A stretch of DNA of 64,000 bases from Acidipropionibacterium acidipropionici (GCF_001441165.1 NZ_CP013126.1:3191551-3255550), one strand, 5' to 3'; positions 45,229 to 57,901 are shown, counted from the stretch's first letter. Numbers and translations are program-made. Notes: a model not told the origin generated them from the sequence alone.

Positions 45229-45639
45229 ATGTCACCCACCAGACGCGAGTTGATCAGAACCACCCTCGGCCTGGCCGCACTGGCCACCGGGGCAGGCCTG
45301 ACCGCATGTTCCGGCGACGGGAAGGGGCAGGGCGTCTCATCGTCCTCCGGCCCCGCCTCCATCGCCGCCTCGAAGGTCCCGGTCGGCGGAGGCGCCGTCC
45401 TGGAGGGCAAGGGATACGTCGTCACCCAGCCGACGAAGTGGGCGTACAAGGCGTTCAGCACCGTGTGCCCGCACGCCGGATGCAACGTCTCGGCGGTGCG
45501 CGACGGCGTCATCATCTGCCCCTGTCACGACTCCCACTTCAAGATCGCCGACGGATCGGTCGCCCAGGGGCCGGCCACCACCGGTCTCACCGCAGCGACT
45601 GTGACGGTCGACGGCTCGAACCTGAAGGTCAGCGCCTGA
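45229..45639 (+). CDS. Rieske (2Fe-2S) lipoprotein
   Basis: The 136-residue protein has a twin-arginine-like start SPTRRELIRTTLGLAALATGAGLTAC, combining a possible Tat signal and a lipobox (LTAC). The mature domain holds Rieske ligands in STVCPHAGCNVS (C and H) and ICPCHDSHF (C and H). No other electron-transfer subunits are next to it. Small Rieske lipoproteins of this sort are frequent in actinobacteria and may pass electrons at the outer face of the membrane. It overlaps the convergent 45629-45991 gene by 11 bases. Confidence 0.9.
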   Translation: MSPTRRELIRTTLGLAALATGAGLTACSGDGKGQGVSSSSGPASIAASKVPVGGGAVLEGKGYVVTQPTKWAYKAFSTVCPHAGCNVSAVRDGVIICPCHDSHFKIADGSVAQGPATTGLTAATVTVDGSNLKVSA

Positions 45640-45991
45640 ACCCCAGCACCATGTTGATGGCCACCAGGCCGATCCACACGATGAGGGACCCGAAGATCCC
45701 GCCGCCGGTTCCCATCATGATGGCGGTCAGCGGGATCGCCACACCGGCGGAGACGATCGCCACCGCGACCCGCTGATTCGCCGAGACCGACCCCTTGTCC
45801 GGGGCGGGGGGCCGGGACTTCTCGGCACGCTCCAGAGCCATCTGCCGGTTGATCTCGGAGGTCACCCGGGCGGCGAAGGAGTCGACGACGGCCGGCTCCA
45901 TCTCCTCGCCGAGCTCCGCCCTGGCTCCCAGCACAGCCTCCATCTCGGAACGATTGATCTCGGGGTTCTTCGGGACGGATGAGCTGGCCAT
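45629..45991 (-). CDS. small membrane protein, unknown
   Basis: The 120-residue protein has an acidic, helical N-terminal half (NRSEMEAVLGARAELGEEMEPAVVDSFAARVTSEI). It ends with two hydrophobic segments (VAVAIVSAGVAIPLTAIMMG and IFGSLIVWIGLVAINMVLGF). The N-terminal block resembles the DUF1707-like helical region of actinobacterial membrane proteins, but the match is weak. It is convergent with the Rieske gene and follows uvrA. Confidence 0.7.
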   Translation of the reverse strand: MASSSVPKNPEINRSEMEAVLGARAELGEEMEPAVVDSFAARVTSEINRQMALERAEKSRPPAPDKGSVSANQRVAVAIVSAGVAIPLTAIMMGTGGGIFGSLIVWIGLVAINMVLGFRR

Positions 45992-46049
45992 CGTGTCTCA
46001 CTCCGCGCAGTCCGGTGAGCCGCCGCACGTGTTCCGGGGCTCGCTTCCG

Positions 46050-46103
46050 CCCCATTCTGGCGCCTGCGGTGCCGCCGGCGGAGCCACCGGGGCGGGAATG
46101 GGG
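46050..46103 (-). terminator. stem-loop after uvrA
   Basis: CCCCATTC (46050-46057) pairs with GAATGGGG (46096-46103), enclosing a GC-rich region with an inner CCGCCGGCGG palindrome, directly beyond the uvrA stop. No T-run follows. Confidence 0.4.
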
Positions 46104-46109
46104 GTCAAA

Positions 46110-49109
<3,000 letters not shown>

Positions 49110-49218
49110 CGTAGGGGCACCCTCCGACACTTCCGGGAGGGGTCCGCGAGTGGCGAACCTCACAGAATCATGGACCCCGAATGTCTGCTTCTCAGCTTCG
49201 CCCACTACCTTGGACCTC

Positions 49219-49959
49219 ATGACTTCACTGACGCGGGCCGACTCGCTGGTCATCAGCGGCGAGATGGCCGAGGTCCGCGCCGTCAAACTCGAGGCCACCC
49301 AGCGTCTTCTCGGCTCGACGATGGGGATCTCCGACGAGCAGTGGCAGTCGGCCAGCCGGTTGCCCGGCTGGACGCGGGCCCACGTCGCCACCCATCTGGC
49401 CAGGAACGCCGATGCGATGACAACCCTGGTCGAGGCCCTCGCCCGGGGGGAGCGCCCGCCGCTTTACCCCTCGATCTCCGATCGCGACCGCGAGATCGAG
49501 CGCGGGTCCGAGCGTGACGGCCTCGCCCTTCAGATCGACCTGGACACCAGCGCCGGACGCCTGCACGAGGCCTTCGACCGGCTGGTCTCGTTCACTGATC
49601 CTGTCCCGGTGGAGCTCGCCGCGGGAGTGGTCGTCGACGCGACCCAGCTTCCGGCGGTACGGCTGGCCGAGGTGCTGCTGCATCATGTCGACCTCGACGT
49701 CGGCTACGAGATCCGCGACATCCCCGACCAGGCGGCGCGCTGGCTCCTCGAATGGGTCTGCTTCCGCCTGCAGCACCGCCCCGGAACCCCTGCCATGCGG
49801 GTGGTGAGCGCTTCCGGGCTGTCGGAGCGGATCGGGGGCTCGGGCTTCGCCACCACCATCCGCGGCGAGGACGCCGCCCTGGCCGGCTGGCTGTCGGGAC
49901 GGGGCAGCGCCGACGGCCTGTCGGGGACCGACAGCATCGCCCTTCCCCTGCTGGGCTGA
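49219..49959 (+). CDS. mycothiol-dependent maleylpyruvate isomerase family protein
   Basis: The 246-residue protein has the DinB-like helical domain of the MDMPI family, with [21 protein letters not shown] (metal-binding histidine) and [16 protein letters not shown] (second histidine pair). A C-terminal SCP2-like domain follows. The family uses mycothiol, the actinobacterial thiol. No gentisate-pathway genes are nearby, so the substrate is unclear. It begins at ATG 49219, divergent from uvrA, and converges on the TerC gene. Confidence 0.88.
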   Translation: MTSLTRADSLVISGEMAEVRAVKLEATQRLLGSTMGISDEQWQSASRLPGWTRAHVATHLARNADAMTTLVEALARGERPPLYPSISDRDREIERGSERDGLALQIDLDTSAGRLHEAFDRLVSFTDPVPVELAAGVVVDATQLPAVRLAEVLLHHVDLDVGYEIRDIPDQAARWLLEWVCFRLQHRPGTPAMRVVSASGLSERIGGSGFATTIRGEDAALAGWLSGRGSADGLSGTDSIALPLLG

Positions 49960-49977
49960 GATCCGGGCGCCCGAACC

Positions 49978-50970
49978 TCAGTGCTGCGCGGCGTCGGCCG
50001 CGGAGTCGGTCCGCCGTGAACGGATGATGCTCGCCACGGCCGTGACGACCAGGGTGCCCACGATGACGGCCAGTGACACCTCCACCGAGATCTCGGTGTG
50101 GATCCCGAACCACTTCTGATCCAGTCCGTAGTGGTTGAGGGCGTGGAGGATGAGCTTGACCGAGATGAAGCCGAGGATCACCGACAGCCCCAACGGCAGG
50201 TAGACCAGCTTGTGCAGCAGGTTCCCCAGCAGGAAGTAGAGCTGGCGCAGGCCCATCAGGGCGAAGACGTTCGCGGTGAAGATGAGGTAGGACTCCCCGG
50301 TCAGCCCGTAGCTCGCCGGGATCGAGTCCAGGGCGAAGAGCAGGTCGGCGGTGCTCAGCGCCAGCACGACCGTGAACAGCGAGGTCGCCAGGATCTTGCC
50401 GTTGTCGCGGACGAACATCGAGGTGCCCCGGTAGTCACCGGTGGTCGGCAGATGGTCCCGGACCCATCTCATCACGATGTTGTCGCCGGCGTCCTCATCC
50501 TCCGGGGTCTTGCGCACGTAGTCGCGCACCAGCCCGAAGGCGGAGTACAGCAGGAAGGCCCCGAAGATGAAGAAGACCCACGCCCAGGCGTTGAGAACGG
50601 CCTGACCCAGTCCGATGAAGACGCCGCGGAACACCAGGGCCACCATGATCCCTACCAGCAAGGTGAACTGCTGCAGGTAGCCGGGCACCTTGAACTTCGT
50701 CATGAGGATGATGAAGATGAACAGGTTGTCCAGAGACAGGCTGTACTCGGTCAACCAGACCGCGAAGAACTGCTTGCCGAATCCCCCTCCGGAGACACCG
50801 GTCACCCCGAGCCCGAAGGCCACTGCCAGCACGACGTAGAGGCCGATGAAGAAGACGCACTCCTTCAGCGTCGGCATATGCGGGCGCCGGCCAAGAATGA
50901 GTGCATCGGCCAGCAGCAGCGCCAGCATGATGACGATCGTGATGATCCAGATATAGGGGTGGACGTGCAC
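49978..50970 (-). CDS. TerC family integral membrane protein
   Basis: The 330-residue protein has about seven to nine membrane segments and the TerC signature LTEYSLSLDNLFIFIILMTKFKVP, with its acidic membrane residues. A second acidic site is ADLLFALDSIPASYGLT. TerC/Alx proteins export Mn2+ and help metal loading of secreted proteins. The GTG at 50970 has GGAGG nearby. The 5' leader looks like a manganese-sensing yybP-ykoY riboswitch, which supports a Mn2+ role. Confidence 0.93.
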   Translation of the reverse strand: MHVHPYIWIITIVIMLALLLADALILGRRPHMPTLKECVFFIGLYVVLAVAFGLGVTGVSGGGFGKQFFAVWLTEYSLSLDNLFIFIILMTKFKVPGYLQQFTLLVGIMVALVFRGVFIGLGQAVLNAWAWVFFIFGAFLLYSAFGLVRDYVRKTPEDEDAGDNIVMRWVRDHLPTTGDYRGTSMFVRDNGKILATSLFTVVLALSTADLLFALDSIPASYGLTGESYLIFTANVFALMGLRQLYFLLGNLLHKLVYLPLGLSVILGFISVKLILHALNHYGLDQKWFGIHTEISVEVSLAVIVGTLVVTAVASIIRSRRTDSAADAAQH

Positions 50971-50989
50971 CGGGCCTCCAGGGTGGACA

Positions 50990-51115
50990 AAGGTCCGGAG
51001 GTCTCGTCCGCCCCGACGACCGGACCGGCCGGTCTACCGGGACTGTGTGGCCGGGGCGCGATGGCGCGACCGTGGTGACGACCACAGCGTTCTCAGGAGT
51101 ACTCCCCTCCAAGAG
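50990..51115 (-). promoter_or_regulatory. probable yybP-ykoY (Mn2+) riboswitch upstream of TerC gene
   Basis: Read on the minus strand, the leader has GGAGGGGAGTACTCC at its 5' side and GGGGCGGACGAGACCTCC at its 3' side. GGAGG pairs with CCTCC to close the element. GGGGAGTA and GACGAGACC are the conserved loops of the yybP-ykoY manganese riboswitch. Between them lies a hairpin GTGGTCGTCACCAC. It ends about 25 bases before the TerC ribosome site. Identification is by remembered consensus, not by a covariance model. Confidence 0.6.
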
Positions 51116-51190
51116 GCACAGTCTGGCACTCGCCGGCCGATTCGGGAAACCAGGACCCGCGGTCCCCGACGGCCGACGTCGCCCCTCCGG

Positions 51191-53275
51191 TCACTTCGCG
51201 GCCTCCACCATCTGCCGCAGCTCCTGCTTGAGATCGGCGATCTCGTCGCGCAGCCGCGCCGCCACCTCGAATTTGAGGTCGCCGGCCGCCTCGCGCATCT
51301 CGGCGCTCAGCTCGACGATGAGATCGCCCAGCTGGGAGGCCGCCATCTTCGAGGTGTCCAGGTTGCGACGCCCCTCCATGCCGGCGGCGTCGGACGACGA
51401 CCTGCCTCCGGTCACCGAGGACACCAGGGCACTCGTGTCGGCCTCCTCCCGGGCCAGCATCTCGGTGATGTCACCGATCTTCTTGCGCAGCGGCTGCGGA
51501 TCGATGCCGTGCTCGGTGTTGTAGGCCATCTGGATCTCACGACGCCGGTTCGTCTCGTCGATCGCCACCCGCATCGAGTCGGTGATCTCGTCGGCGTACA
51601 TATGGACCTGACCGTTGACGTTACGGGCCGCCCGGCCGACGGTCTGGATGAGGGACCGCTCAGACCTCAGGAATCCCTCCTTGTCGGCGTCCAGAATTGC
51701 GACCAGGGAGACCTCGGGAAGGTCGAGGCCCTCGCGCAGCAGGTTGATGCCGACCAGTACGTCGAACTCCCCCATCCTCAGCTGCTTGAGCAGTTCGATG
51801 CGCTTGAGGGTGTCGATCTCGGAGTGCAGGTAGCGGGTCCTGATCCCGTGCTCCATGAGGTAGTCGGTGAGATCCTCGGCCATCTTCTTGGTCAGCGTCG
51901 TCACCAGGACGCGCTCCTGCTTGTCCACCCGGGTGCGGATCTCGCCCATCAGGTCGTCGATCTGGCCCTTGGTGGACTTGACGATGATCTCCGGGTCGAC
52001 CAGCCCGGTCGGCCGGATGATCTGCTCGACGACGCCGTCGGACCGCTCCTGCTCGTAGGACCCCGGGGTCGCTGAGAGGTAGACGGTCTGGCCGATCCGG
52101 CGCACGAACTCATCGAACTTGAGCGGCCGGTTGTCCATCGCGCTCGGCAGCCGGAAGCCGTGCTCCACCAGGGTGCGCTTGCGGCTCATGTCGCCCTCGT
52201 ACATCCCGCCGATCTGCGGGATCGTCACGTGGGACTCGTCGACGACCAGCAGGAAGTCCTCGGGGAAGTAGTCCAGCAGGCAGTTCGGGGCCGATCCGGG
52301 TTCGCGCCCGTCGATGTGCCGGGAGTAGTTCTCGATTCCGGAGCAGCTGCCCACCTGCCTCATCATCTCGACGTCGTAGTTGGTGCGCATCTTGAGCCGC
52401 TGGGCCTCCAGCAGCTTGCCGTCCCGCTCGAGCACCGCCAGACGGTCGGTCAGCTCGGCCTCGATACCGGTGATGGCGCGCTCCATCCGCTCCGGACCGG
52501 CGACGTAGTGGGTGGCCGGGAAGACATACACCTCCTGGTCCTCGCTGATCACCTCGCCGGTGAGCGGGTGGAGGGTGGTGAGGGCCTCGATCTCGTCGCC
52601 GAAGAACTCCACCCGCAGGGCGTTCTCCTCGTACATCGGGAAGATCTCAAGGGTGTCGCCGCGCACCCGGAAGGTCCCTCGCTCCCCCGCCAGGTCGTTG
52701 CGGACATACTGCTCGGTCACCAGGGAGCGCAGCAGCTCGTTGCGGTCCCACTCCTGCCCGACCCTCAGGGTGACCATCCGGTCGACGTACTCCTGCGGGG
52801 TGCCCAGACCATAAATGGCCGAGACGGTCGCCACGACGATGACGTCGCGGCGGGTGAGCAGCGAATTGGTGGCCGAGTGACGCAGCCTCTCGACCTCCTC
52901 GTTGAGACTGGAGTCCTTCTCGATGTAGGTGTCGCTCTGGGGGATGTACGCCTCGGGCTGGTAGTAGTCGTAGTAGGAGACGAAGTACTCGACGGCGTTG
53001 TCGGGGAAGAAGGTCCGCAGCTCCTGGGCGAACTGGGCGGCCAGGGTCTTGTTGGGCTGCATCACCAGCATGGGCCGCTGCACCCGTTCGGCCAGCCAGG
53101 CCACTGTGGCGGTCTTTCCGGTGCCGGTGGCGCCGAGCAGCACGACATCCTGCTCCCCGTTCTTCAGACGCTTCTCCAGCTCATCGATGGCCTTCGGCTG
53201 GTCGCCGGAGGGTTCGAAATCGCTGACGACGTGGAAGGGCGCGACGCGACGAGTGAGATCAGTGACCGGACGCAT
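51191..53275 (-). CDS. uvrB: excinuclease ABC subunit B
   Basis: UvrB (694 residues) is the damage-verifying helicase. It has Walker [12 protein letters not shown] and the beta-hairpin segment [21 protein letters not shown]. The helicase motifs are [22 protein letters not shown] and [17 protein letters not shown] with QTVGRAARN, and a C-terminal UVR domain is [32 protein letters not shown] 53275 is used. A REP-like repeat sits just upstream (53292-53342). Confidence 0.98.
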   Translation of the reverse strand: MRPVTDLTRRVAPFHVVSDFEPSGDQPKAIDELEKRLKNGEQDVVLLGATGTGKTATVAWLAERVQRPMLVMQPNKTLAAQFAQELRTFFPDNAVEYFVSYYDYYQPEAYIPQSDTYIEKDSSLNEEVERLRHSATNSLLTRRDVIVVATVSAIYGLGTPQEYVDRMVTLRVGQEWDRNELLRSLVTEQYVRNDLAGERGTFRVRGDTLEIFPMYEENALRVEFFGDEIEALTTLHPLTGEVISEDQEVYVFPATHYVAGPERMERAITGIEAELTDRLAVLERDGKLLEAQRLKMRTNYDVEMMRQVGSCSGIENYSRHIDGREPGSAPNCLLDYFPEDFLLVVDESHVTIPQIGGMYEGDMSRKRTLVEHGFRLPSAMDNRPLKFDEFVRRIGQTVYLSATPGSYEQERSDGVVEQIIRPTGLVDPEIIVKSTKGQIDDLMGEIRTRVDKQERVLVTTLTKKMAEDLTDYLMEHGIRTRYLHSEIDTLKRIELLKQLRMGEFDVLVGINLLREGLDLPEVSLVAILDADKEGFLRSERSLIQTVGRAARNVNGQVHMYADEITDSMRVAIDETNRRREIQMAYNTEHGIDPQPLRKKIGDITEMLAREEADTSALVSSVTGGRSSSDAAGMEGRRNLDTSKMAASQLGDLIVELSAEMREAAGDLKFEVAARLRDEIADLKQELRQMVEAAK

Positions 53276-53291
53276 GAATGCAACATTAGTC

Positions 53292-53342
53292 AAGGGAGGG
53301 GACGACCCCTCCCCGCTCGCCAAGGCTCGCTTCCTCCCCGAA
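53292..53342 (-). repeat. REP-like intergenic repeat, copy 2
   Basis: The element shares the exact 20-base word GACGACCCCTCCCCGCTCGC with copy 1 and has the same GGGAGGGGAC/GTCCCCTCCC-type hairpin at one end. It lies in the uvrB 5' region, between uvrB and the divergent lipoprotein gene. Confidence 0.7.
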
Positions 53343-53402
53343 CAGGTCGGGTCTGCGACCGCGTCGGACCAACTCCCCCTCGCTCGCGGTGGCGCTCGTT
53401 CC

Positions 53403-53425
53403 GCGGACAGCGCACAAGTGTCCGC
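53403..53425. promoter_or_regulatory. inverted repeat upstream of lipoprotein gene
   Basis: GCGGACA (53403-53409) and TGTCCGC (53419-53425) form a 7-base inverted repeat with a 9-base gap, 22 bases before the lipoprotein ATG. The spacing suits a dimeric regulator. It does not match the actinobacterial LexA box. Confidence 0.35.
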
Positions 53426-53446
53426 CCGCGGCAATACTCTCAGACC

Positions 53447-54535
53447 ATGCACAAGTCCCTGGTGGCGATGACACTGGCTTCCCTCATCATCCTGACGGCG
53501 GCCTGCGGACCGTCCGAGGCAGGCTCGGCACCCGCGGCCTCCGCCTCGCCGAGCGCATCGACCGGCACCGCCTCACCCTCGCGGAGGCCGACCCCGCACT
53601 TCTCCTCGACCCCGTCGGCGACCCCACGGGCCGCGGACACCACCCTCGCAGATGTCAGGGCCCTCATCCTTCCCCAGGTGTGCGGCTATGCAGCCGGCAC
53701 CCGGCTGTCTGGCGGGTCGTACACGAAATACAGCGGATCGGACATCGTCGAGAACGCTGAGGCGACTCTCAAGGATCCGGCCCCCGTGTTCACCGACATC
53801 AACGGCGACGGCGCCAAGGAGGCGCTGGTCTTCCTGCAGTGCAACCACGGAAAGAGGATTCCCGGTGATCTGCTCCTCGCGGTGGGGTCCGGCGGAAACG
53901 TGATCTCGACCGCGAACCTCGACCCGGTCTTCCACGCATCCCAGGTCCGGGGCACCGCCATGACGGTCGGCAAGGGCGGCGTCGACCTCACGGTCACAGC
54001 GGGGCCGGGAGATCTCCATGGCAGGGCCGCTTTCGCCGACGGCAGGCTCGTCGTGACGCAGACCACGAGTTCCGGAGACGAGGCCTCCTCGATCTCCCTG
54101 GACGGCGCGACCTTCACCTCTGCCGGATTCGGACCACTGAAGCTCGGCGCGCCCGCCTCCGACTATCCGGGATACATCAATGCCGACGCCACCAATGACG
54201 ACGATGTCGACGGCCCGAAGATGCCCGATGGTCTTCACGCCTACATCGGATCAGCCGGTACTGTGACGGCGGTCTGGACCGAGTCGAGCCGGTTCAGCAG
54301 CCGGAGTGGGGCCAGGGTCGGCATGTCGGTGTCACAGCTGAGAAAGCTGTACCCGGGCTCAGCGCTCGAGGAGGCGACGATCGGCACCCAGAGCCCAGAA
54401 CAGGCGCTCGCCCTGATCGACAGCTCCGGCCACGGCCTCTATTTCGTCGTCGACTGGAACACCAGGTCCAAGGTCACAGCGATGTACGCGGCCGCCACCT
54501 CCAAGGACGGTCACATCGATCACCTCGCGACCTGA
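53447..54535 (+). CDS. secreted lipoprotein, unknown function
   Basis: The 362-residue protein begins with a signal peptide and lipobox ([15 protein letters not shown]). A serine/proline/threonine-rich linker spans about residues 25-65. The mature region holds [23 protein letters not shown], an EF-hand-like calcium loop (DINGDGxKE) also common in FG-GAP and related surface proteins. A second half has [18 protein letters not shown] do not recognise a family. Divergent from uvrB, convergent with coaE (16-base overlap). Confidence 0.75.
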   Translation: MHKSLVAMTLASLIILTAACGPSEAGSAPAASASPSASTGTASPSRRPTPHFSSTPSATPRAADTTLADVRALILPQVCGYAAGTRLSGGSYTKYSGSDIVENAEATLKDPAPVFTDINGDGAKEALVFLQCNHGKRIPGDLLLAVGSGGNVISTANLDPVFHASQVRGTAMTVGKGGVDLTVTAGPGDLHGRAAFADGRLVVTQTTSSGDEASSISLDGATFTSAGFGPLKLGAPASDYPGYINADATNDDDVDGPKMPDGLHAYIGSAGTVTAVWTESSRFSSRSGARVGMSVSQLRKLYPGSALEEATIGTQSPEQALALIDSSGHGLYFVVDWNTRSKVTAMYAAATSKDGHIDHLAT

Positions 54536-55146
54536 ACCAGCCTCTCCCACACCTCGTCGACGATGCCGTCCAGCACGCTCAACGGCCCCGAGGTGTCGAT
54601 GACGATATCGGCCACCGCGAGCCTCTGCTCCCGGGTGGCCTGGGCCGCGAGCCTGGCCCTGGCCTGCGACTCGCTCATCCCGTCGCGGGCCACGGCGCGG
54701 CGGACCTGCTCCTCCGGGTCGATGTCGGTGACGAGAACGACGTCGAAATCTCCCACCAGATCGGCCTCGATGAGCAGCGGCACGTCGTGGACGACGATCT
54801 GCGTCCCGGGCGCCGCGGACTCCCGGCGGTCGGCCTCCGCGAGCACCAGGGGATGGATGATCCCCTCCAGGCGCTCGCGCCCCGCCGGGTCGGCGAAGAC
54901 GAGACCGGCCAGGGCCGCACGATCCAGCCCGCCGTCATCGGACAGCACCTCGGACCCGAATGCCCGGGCGACCTGCTGCAGACCCTCCGTTCCCCTCTCG
55001 ACCACGTCGTGGGAGAGCAGGTCGTAGTCGATGAGCAGGGCGCCGTGACCGGCCAACAGCCTCCCGACGGTCGACTTGCCGCTGGCGATGCCCCCGGTGA
55101 GGGCGACCCTGCGCCGCACCCGCCCTGGTGCTCTGTCTGGACTCAC
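54520..55146 (-). CDS. coaE: dephospho-CoA kinase
   Basis: CoaE (208 residues) phosphorylates dephospho-CoA, the last step of coenzyme A synthesis. The P-loop is ALTGGIASGKSTVGRLLA. IDYDLLSHDVVERG, HPLVLAEAD, and VHDVPLLIEADLVGDFDVVLVTDIDPEEQVRR are family motifs. GTG 55146 is chosen from the family length. It lies downstream of rpsA with a terminator between them, as in many actinobacteria. Confidence 0.95.
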   Translation of the reverse strand: MSPDRAPGRVRRRVALTGGIASGKSTVGRLLAGHGALLIDYDLLSHDVVERGTEGLQQVARAFGSEVLSDDGGLDRAALAGLVFADPAGRERLEGIIHPLVLAEADRRESAAPGTQIVVHDVPLLIEADLVGDFDVVLVTDIDPEEQVRRAVARDGMSESQARARLAAQATREQRLAVADIVIDTSGPLSVLDGIVDEVWERLVQVAR

Positions 55147-55168
55147 GGGTACTTCCTCCTGAGGACAG

Positions 55169-55207
55169 GTGTGGGCCCCGCCCGGAATCCCGGACGGGGC
55201 CCACACC
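55169..55207 (-). terminator. hairpin after rpsA
   Basis: GGTGTGGGCCCCG (55169-55181) pairs with CGGGGCCCACACC (55195-55207) between the rpsA stop and the coaE start, with further CCCGG/CCGGG pairing in the loop. No T-run follows. Confidence 0.65.
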
Positions 55208-55230
55208 GATGCGGCTGTCTCAGCGACCGA

Positions 55231-56742
55231 TCAGTTGCCGGTCAGCTTGTCGCGCAGAGCCTGCAGGGCCTCGTCGGAGGCCAGTGAGCCCTCGCCCTCG
55301 GCCGGCTGCGAGGCGTAGCTCGGCGAGGAGCTGCTGGTTCCCGAGACACTGGCGTCCCGCTCGGCCTCCTCGGCCGCGAGCACCTGCCTCTTGTGAGCCT
55401 CCCAACGGGCCTGGGCCTCGGCGTACTGCTGCTCCCAGGCGATCCGCTGCTCGTCGTATCCCGGCTTCCACTCGTTGGTCTCCGGATCGAAGTCCTCGGG
55501 GTAGATGTAGTTGCCGTCCTCGTCGTAGGAGGCGGTCATGCCGTACAGCGACGGATCGAACTCGTCGGAGTCGACGTCGATGCCCTCGTTGGCCTGCTTG
55601 AGGGACAGCGAGATGCGGCGACGGTCGAGGTCGATGTCGATGATCTTGACCATGACCTCCTGGCCGACCGAGACGATCTGCTCGGGCAGGTCGACGTGGC
55701 GCTCAGCCAGCTCGGAGACGTGCACGAGGCCCTCGATGCCGTCCTCGACACGCACGAAGGCGCCGAACGGAACGAGCTTGGTGACCTTGCCGGGCACGAT
55801 CTGACCGATCTGGTGCAGACGCGCGAAGGCCTGCCAGGGATCCTCCTGGGTGGCCTTGAGGGACAGCGAGACGCGCTCGCGGTCCATGTCGACGTCCAGC
55901 ACCTCGACGGTGACCGGCTGGCCGACCTCGACGACCTCGCTCGGGTGGTCGATGTGCTTCCAGGACAGCTCGGAGACGTGCACCAGGCCGTCCACCCCGC
56001 CCAGATCGACGAAGGCGCCGAAGTTGACGATGGAGGAGACGACACCCTTGCGGATCTGGCCCTTCTGCAGCTGCTGCAGGAAGTTGTGCCGGACCTCGGA
56101 CTGGGTCTGCTCCAGCCAGGCGCGACGCGACAGGACCACATTGTTGCGGTTCTTGTCGAGCTCGATGATCTTGGCCTCGATCTCCTGGCCCACGTAGGGC
56201 TGGAGGTCGCGGACGCGACGCATCTCGACCAGGGAGGCCGGCAGGAAGCCGCGCAGGCCGATGTCGACGATCAGGCCGCCCTTGACGACCTCGATGACGG
56301 TGCCGTTGACGACGCCGTCCTCGTCCTTGATCTTCTCGATCGTGCCCCAGGCGCGCTCGTACTGGGCGCGCTTCTTGGACAGGATCAGGCGACCCTCCTT
56401 GTCCTCCTTCTGCTGGACGAGAGCCTCGATCTCATCGCCGACCTGTACGACCTCGAAGGGGTCGACGTCGTGCTTGATGGAGAGTTCCTTGGAGGGGATG
56501 ACGCCCTCGGTCTTGTAACCGATGTCGAGGAGGACCTCGTCCCGGTCGACCTTGACGACGGTACCGGTGACGATGTCGCCGTCGTTGAAGTACTTGATGG
56601 TGGCGTCCACCGCGGCCATGAAGGCCTCAGGGCTGCCCAGGTCGTCAACGGTGACCGAGTCTTGTCCGGTCGCGGTGGCGGCAGTCTGCTGGTCGCTGGC
56701 GGCGACCGTGTTCGAGGTGGAGGCCTCAGTGGAGGAGGTCAT
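55231..56742 (-). CDS. rpsA: 30S ribosomal protein S1
   Basis: S1 (503 residues) delivers mRNA to the ribosome. It has four S1 RNA-binding repeats, for example GDIVTGTVVKVDRDEVLLDIGYKTEG, GTVIEVVKGGLIVDIGLRGFLPASLVE, GVVSSIVNFGAFVDLGGVDGLVHVSELSW, and GKVTKLVPFGAFVRVEDGIEGLVHVSEL. A glycine-poor, acidic tail containing YDEDGNYIYPEDFDPETNEWKPGYDEQ is typical of actinobacteria. A serine- and threonine-rich N-terminus of about 30 residues is extra. Confidence 0.97.
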   Translation of the reverse strand: MTSSTEASTSNTVAASDQQTAATATGQDSVTVDDLGSPEAFMAAVDATIKYFNDGDIVTGTVVKVDRDEVLLDIGYKTEGVIPSKELSIKHDVDPFEVVQVGDEIEALVQQKEDKEGRLILSKKRAQYERAWGTIEKIKDEDGVVNGTVIEVVKGGLIVDIGLRGFLPASLVEMRRVRDLQPYVGQEIEAKIIELDKNRNNVVLSRRAWLEQTQSEVRHNFLQQLQKGQIRKGVVSSIVNFGAFVDLGGVDGLVHVSELSWKHIDHPSEVVEVGQPVTVEVLDVDMDRERVSLSLKATQEDPWQAFARLHQIGQIVPGKVTKLVPFGAFVRVEDGIEGLVHVSELAERHVDLPEQIVSVGQEVMVKIIDIDLDRRRISLSLKQANEGIDVDSDEFDPSLYGMTASYDEDGNYIYPEDFDPETNEWKPGYDEQRIAWEQQYAEAQARWEAHKRQVLAAEEAERDASVSGTSSSSPSYASQPAEGEGSLASDEALQALRDKLTGN

Positions 56743-57060
56743 GTAGTAGGGCTCCGATTGGTGTGTGGTGTGCAAGCTCCGCATCATGACCCCCACCGGT
56801 CCACGGCGACCGGACTGGCAGCCCGACGTACGGATCAGCGAACGTGACCTGCTCCGTCCGAAGCCACGCAGGCCATAATGCATGGCCCACACTACCCCGG
56901 TGCGCAACTGACCGGCAAACCGCGCCCCGTCACCTGTTGTCCACCCGGGCGCCACCTTGTTGCCCTACTGTGTGACCGCGTGCCGGGCCCCGGCACCGCA
57001 CCCGCGCAGCACCGCGCACCAGCACCGGGGGATCCGGTCGACGATCGGAGGACCACCCGC
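56743..57060. other. intergenic region between rpsA and sortase gene
   Basis: This 318-base divergent gap must carry the rpsA promoter on one side and the sortase promoter on the other. A small hairpin GGCCAT-AATGC-ATGGCC lies at 56871-56887. The sequence is otherwise G+C-rich, without an open frame that has a ribosome site. A GGAGG at 57049-57053 serves the sortase start. Confidence 0.5.
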
Positions 57061-57786
57061 ATGACCCAGAATCCCAGCAGCGAGAACCGCCCCGGCCATT
57101 CGCGACGAACGCGGTTGATCGGGCTGCTCGTGGCTCTCCTCGTGATCGCGGTGGCGGCGACCATGATCTGGCGTCAGACCCGCGACGTCCCGCAGGCGGC
57201 CACCGGCAGCCCGGCGAGCCTCGCCCCGGCGTCGTCGGCCTCCGCCACGCCGACGCCCACGCCCAGCCCGACCCCCTCGCGCGCCGCCGTGCCCGCCGGA
57301 TGCATGGCCAAGCAGCAGCCCATCACCCCGTCGACCATGAAGATCGACAGGATGAAGGTGTCGAGCCCGGTTCTGTCGCTGGGGCTGGACGCCGACAATG
57401 CGGCGGCCGCTCCCCCCAAGGACGAGCCCACCACCACCGCCTGGTACAACCGCGGCCCCAGGCCGGGCAGCGCGAAGGGCAAGGTCGTGCTGACGATCCA
57501 CACGTACCACAAGGGCGGCGCCCTGGGGAATGAGCTGCGCCAGCCGGGCAGCGGGCTCACCAAGGGGGACCTGATCCGGATGACGGACTCCTCGGGCCGC
57601 CAGGCCTGCTACCGCTACGACCACAACGTCAAGGTGATGGTCAAGGACTATGACCCCGACTCCGACATCATCTACGACGACCACGGCCGCCCGATGCTGG
57701 CCATCGTCATCTGCTGGGACTACGACGCCTCGCGCAATGACTGGGACTCGCGCATCGTCTTCTACGCGACGCCGGTGACCGCCTGA
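57061..57786 (+). CDS. class F sortase
   Basis: The 241-residue protein has an N-terminal membrane anchor (LIGLLVALLVIAVAATMIW, about 20-38) and a proline/serine/threonine-rich linker (about 45-80). The sortase barrel follows. The catalytic histidine lies in VVLTIHTYHKGGALGN, cysteine in LAIVICWDYD and arginine in SRIVFYA. Class F sortases are the housekeeping-like or accessory transpeptidases of actinobacteria and join LPxTG-type proteins to the wall. No LPxTG substrate is encoded in the window. Confidence 0.9.
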   Translation: MTQNPSSENRPGHSRRTRLIGLLVALLVIAVAATMIWRQTRDVPQAATGSPASLAPASSASATPTPTPSPTPSRAAVPAGCMAKQQPITPSTMKIDRMKVSSPVLSLGLDADNAAAAPPKDEPTTTAWYNRGPRPGSAKGKVVLTIHTYHKGGALGNELRQPGSGLTKGDLIRMTDSSGRQACYRYDHNVKVMVKDYDPDSDIIYDDHGRPMLAIVICWDYDASRNDWDSRIVFYATPVTA

Positions 57787-57811
57787 CCCCGATCCTCATC
57801 CCCTCCCCTAG

Positions 57812-57830
57812 TCAGGTGAGGTTTACCTCA
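57812..57830. promoter_or_regulatory. DtxR/IdeR-like iron box
   Basis: TCAGGTGAGGTTTACCTCA agrees at 14 of 19 positions with the DtxR consensus TTAGGTTAGGCTAACCTAA. It is part of a longer palindrome (57812-57835), with arms GTGAGGT and ACCTCAC separated by TT. It lies 72 bases before the D-lactate-dehydrogenase start. That enzyme needs several iron atoms, so iron-dependent control is plausible. A GntR-type lactate operator is the main alternative. Confidence 0.5.
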
Positions 57831-57901
57831 CTTGAGGGGGCGGGACGGTCATTCCCGGCCCACCTCGTCATGGTCGGACCAGAGCGGTCTAGGGTTGGGC
57901 C

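Noticed and set aside
49110-53446. Actinobacterial SOS (LexA) boxes upstream of uvrA or uvrB
   Set aside because: Neither region has a TCGAAC...GTTCGA-type palindrome; the 53403-53425 inverted repeat does not match.
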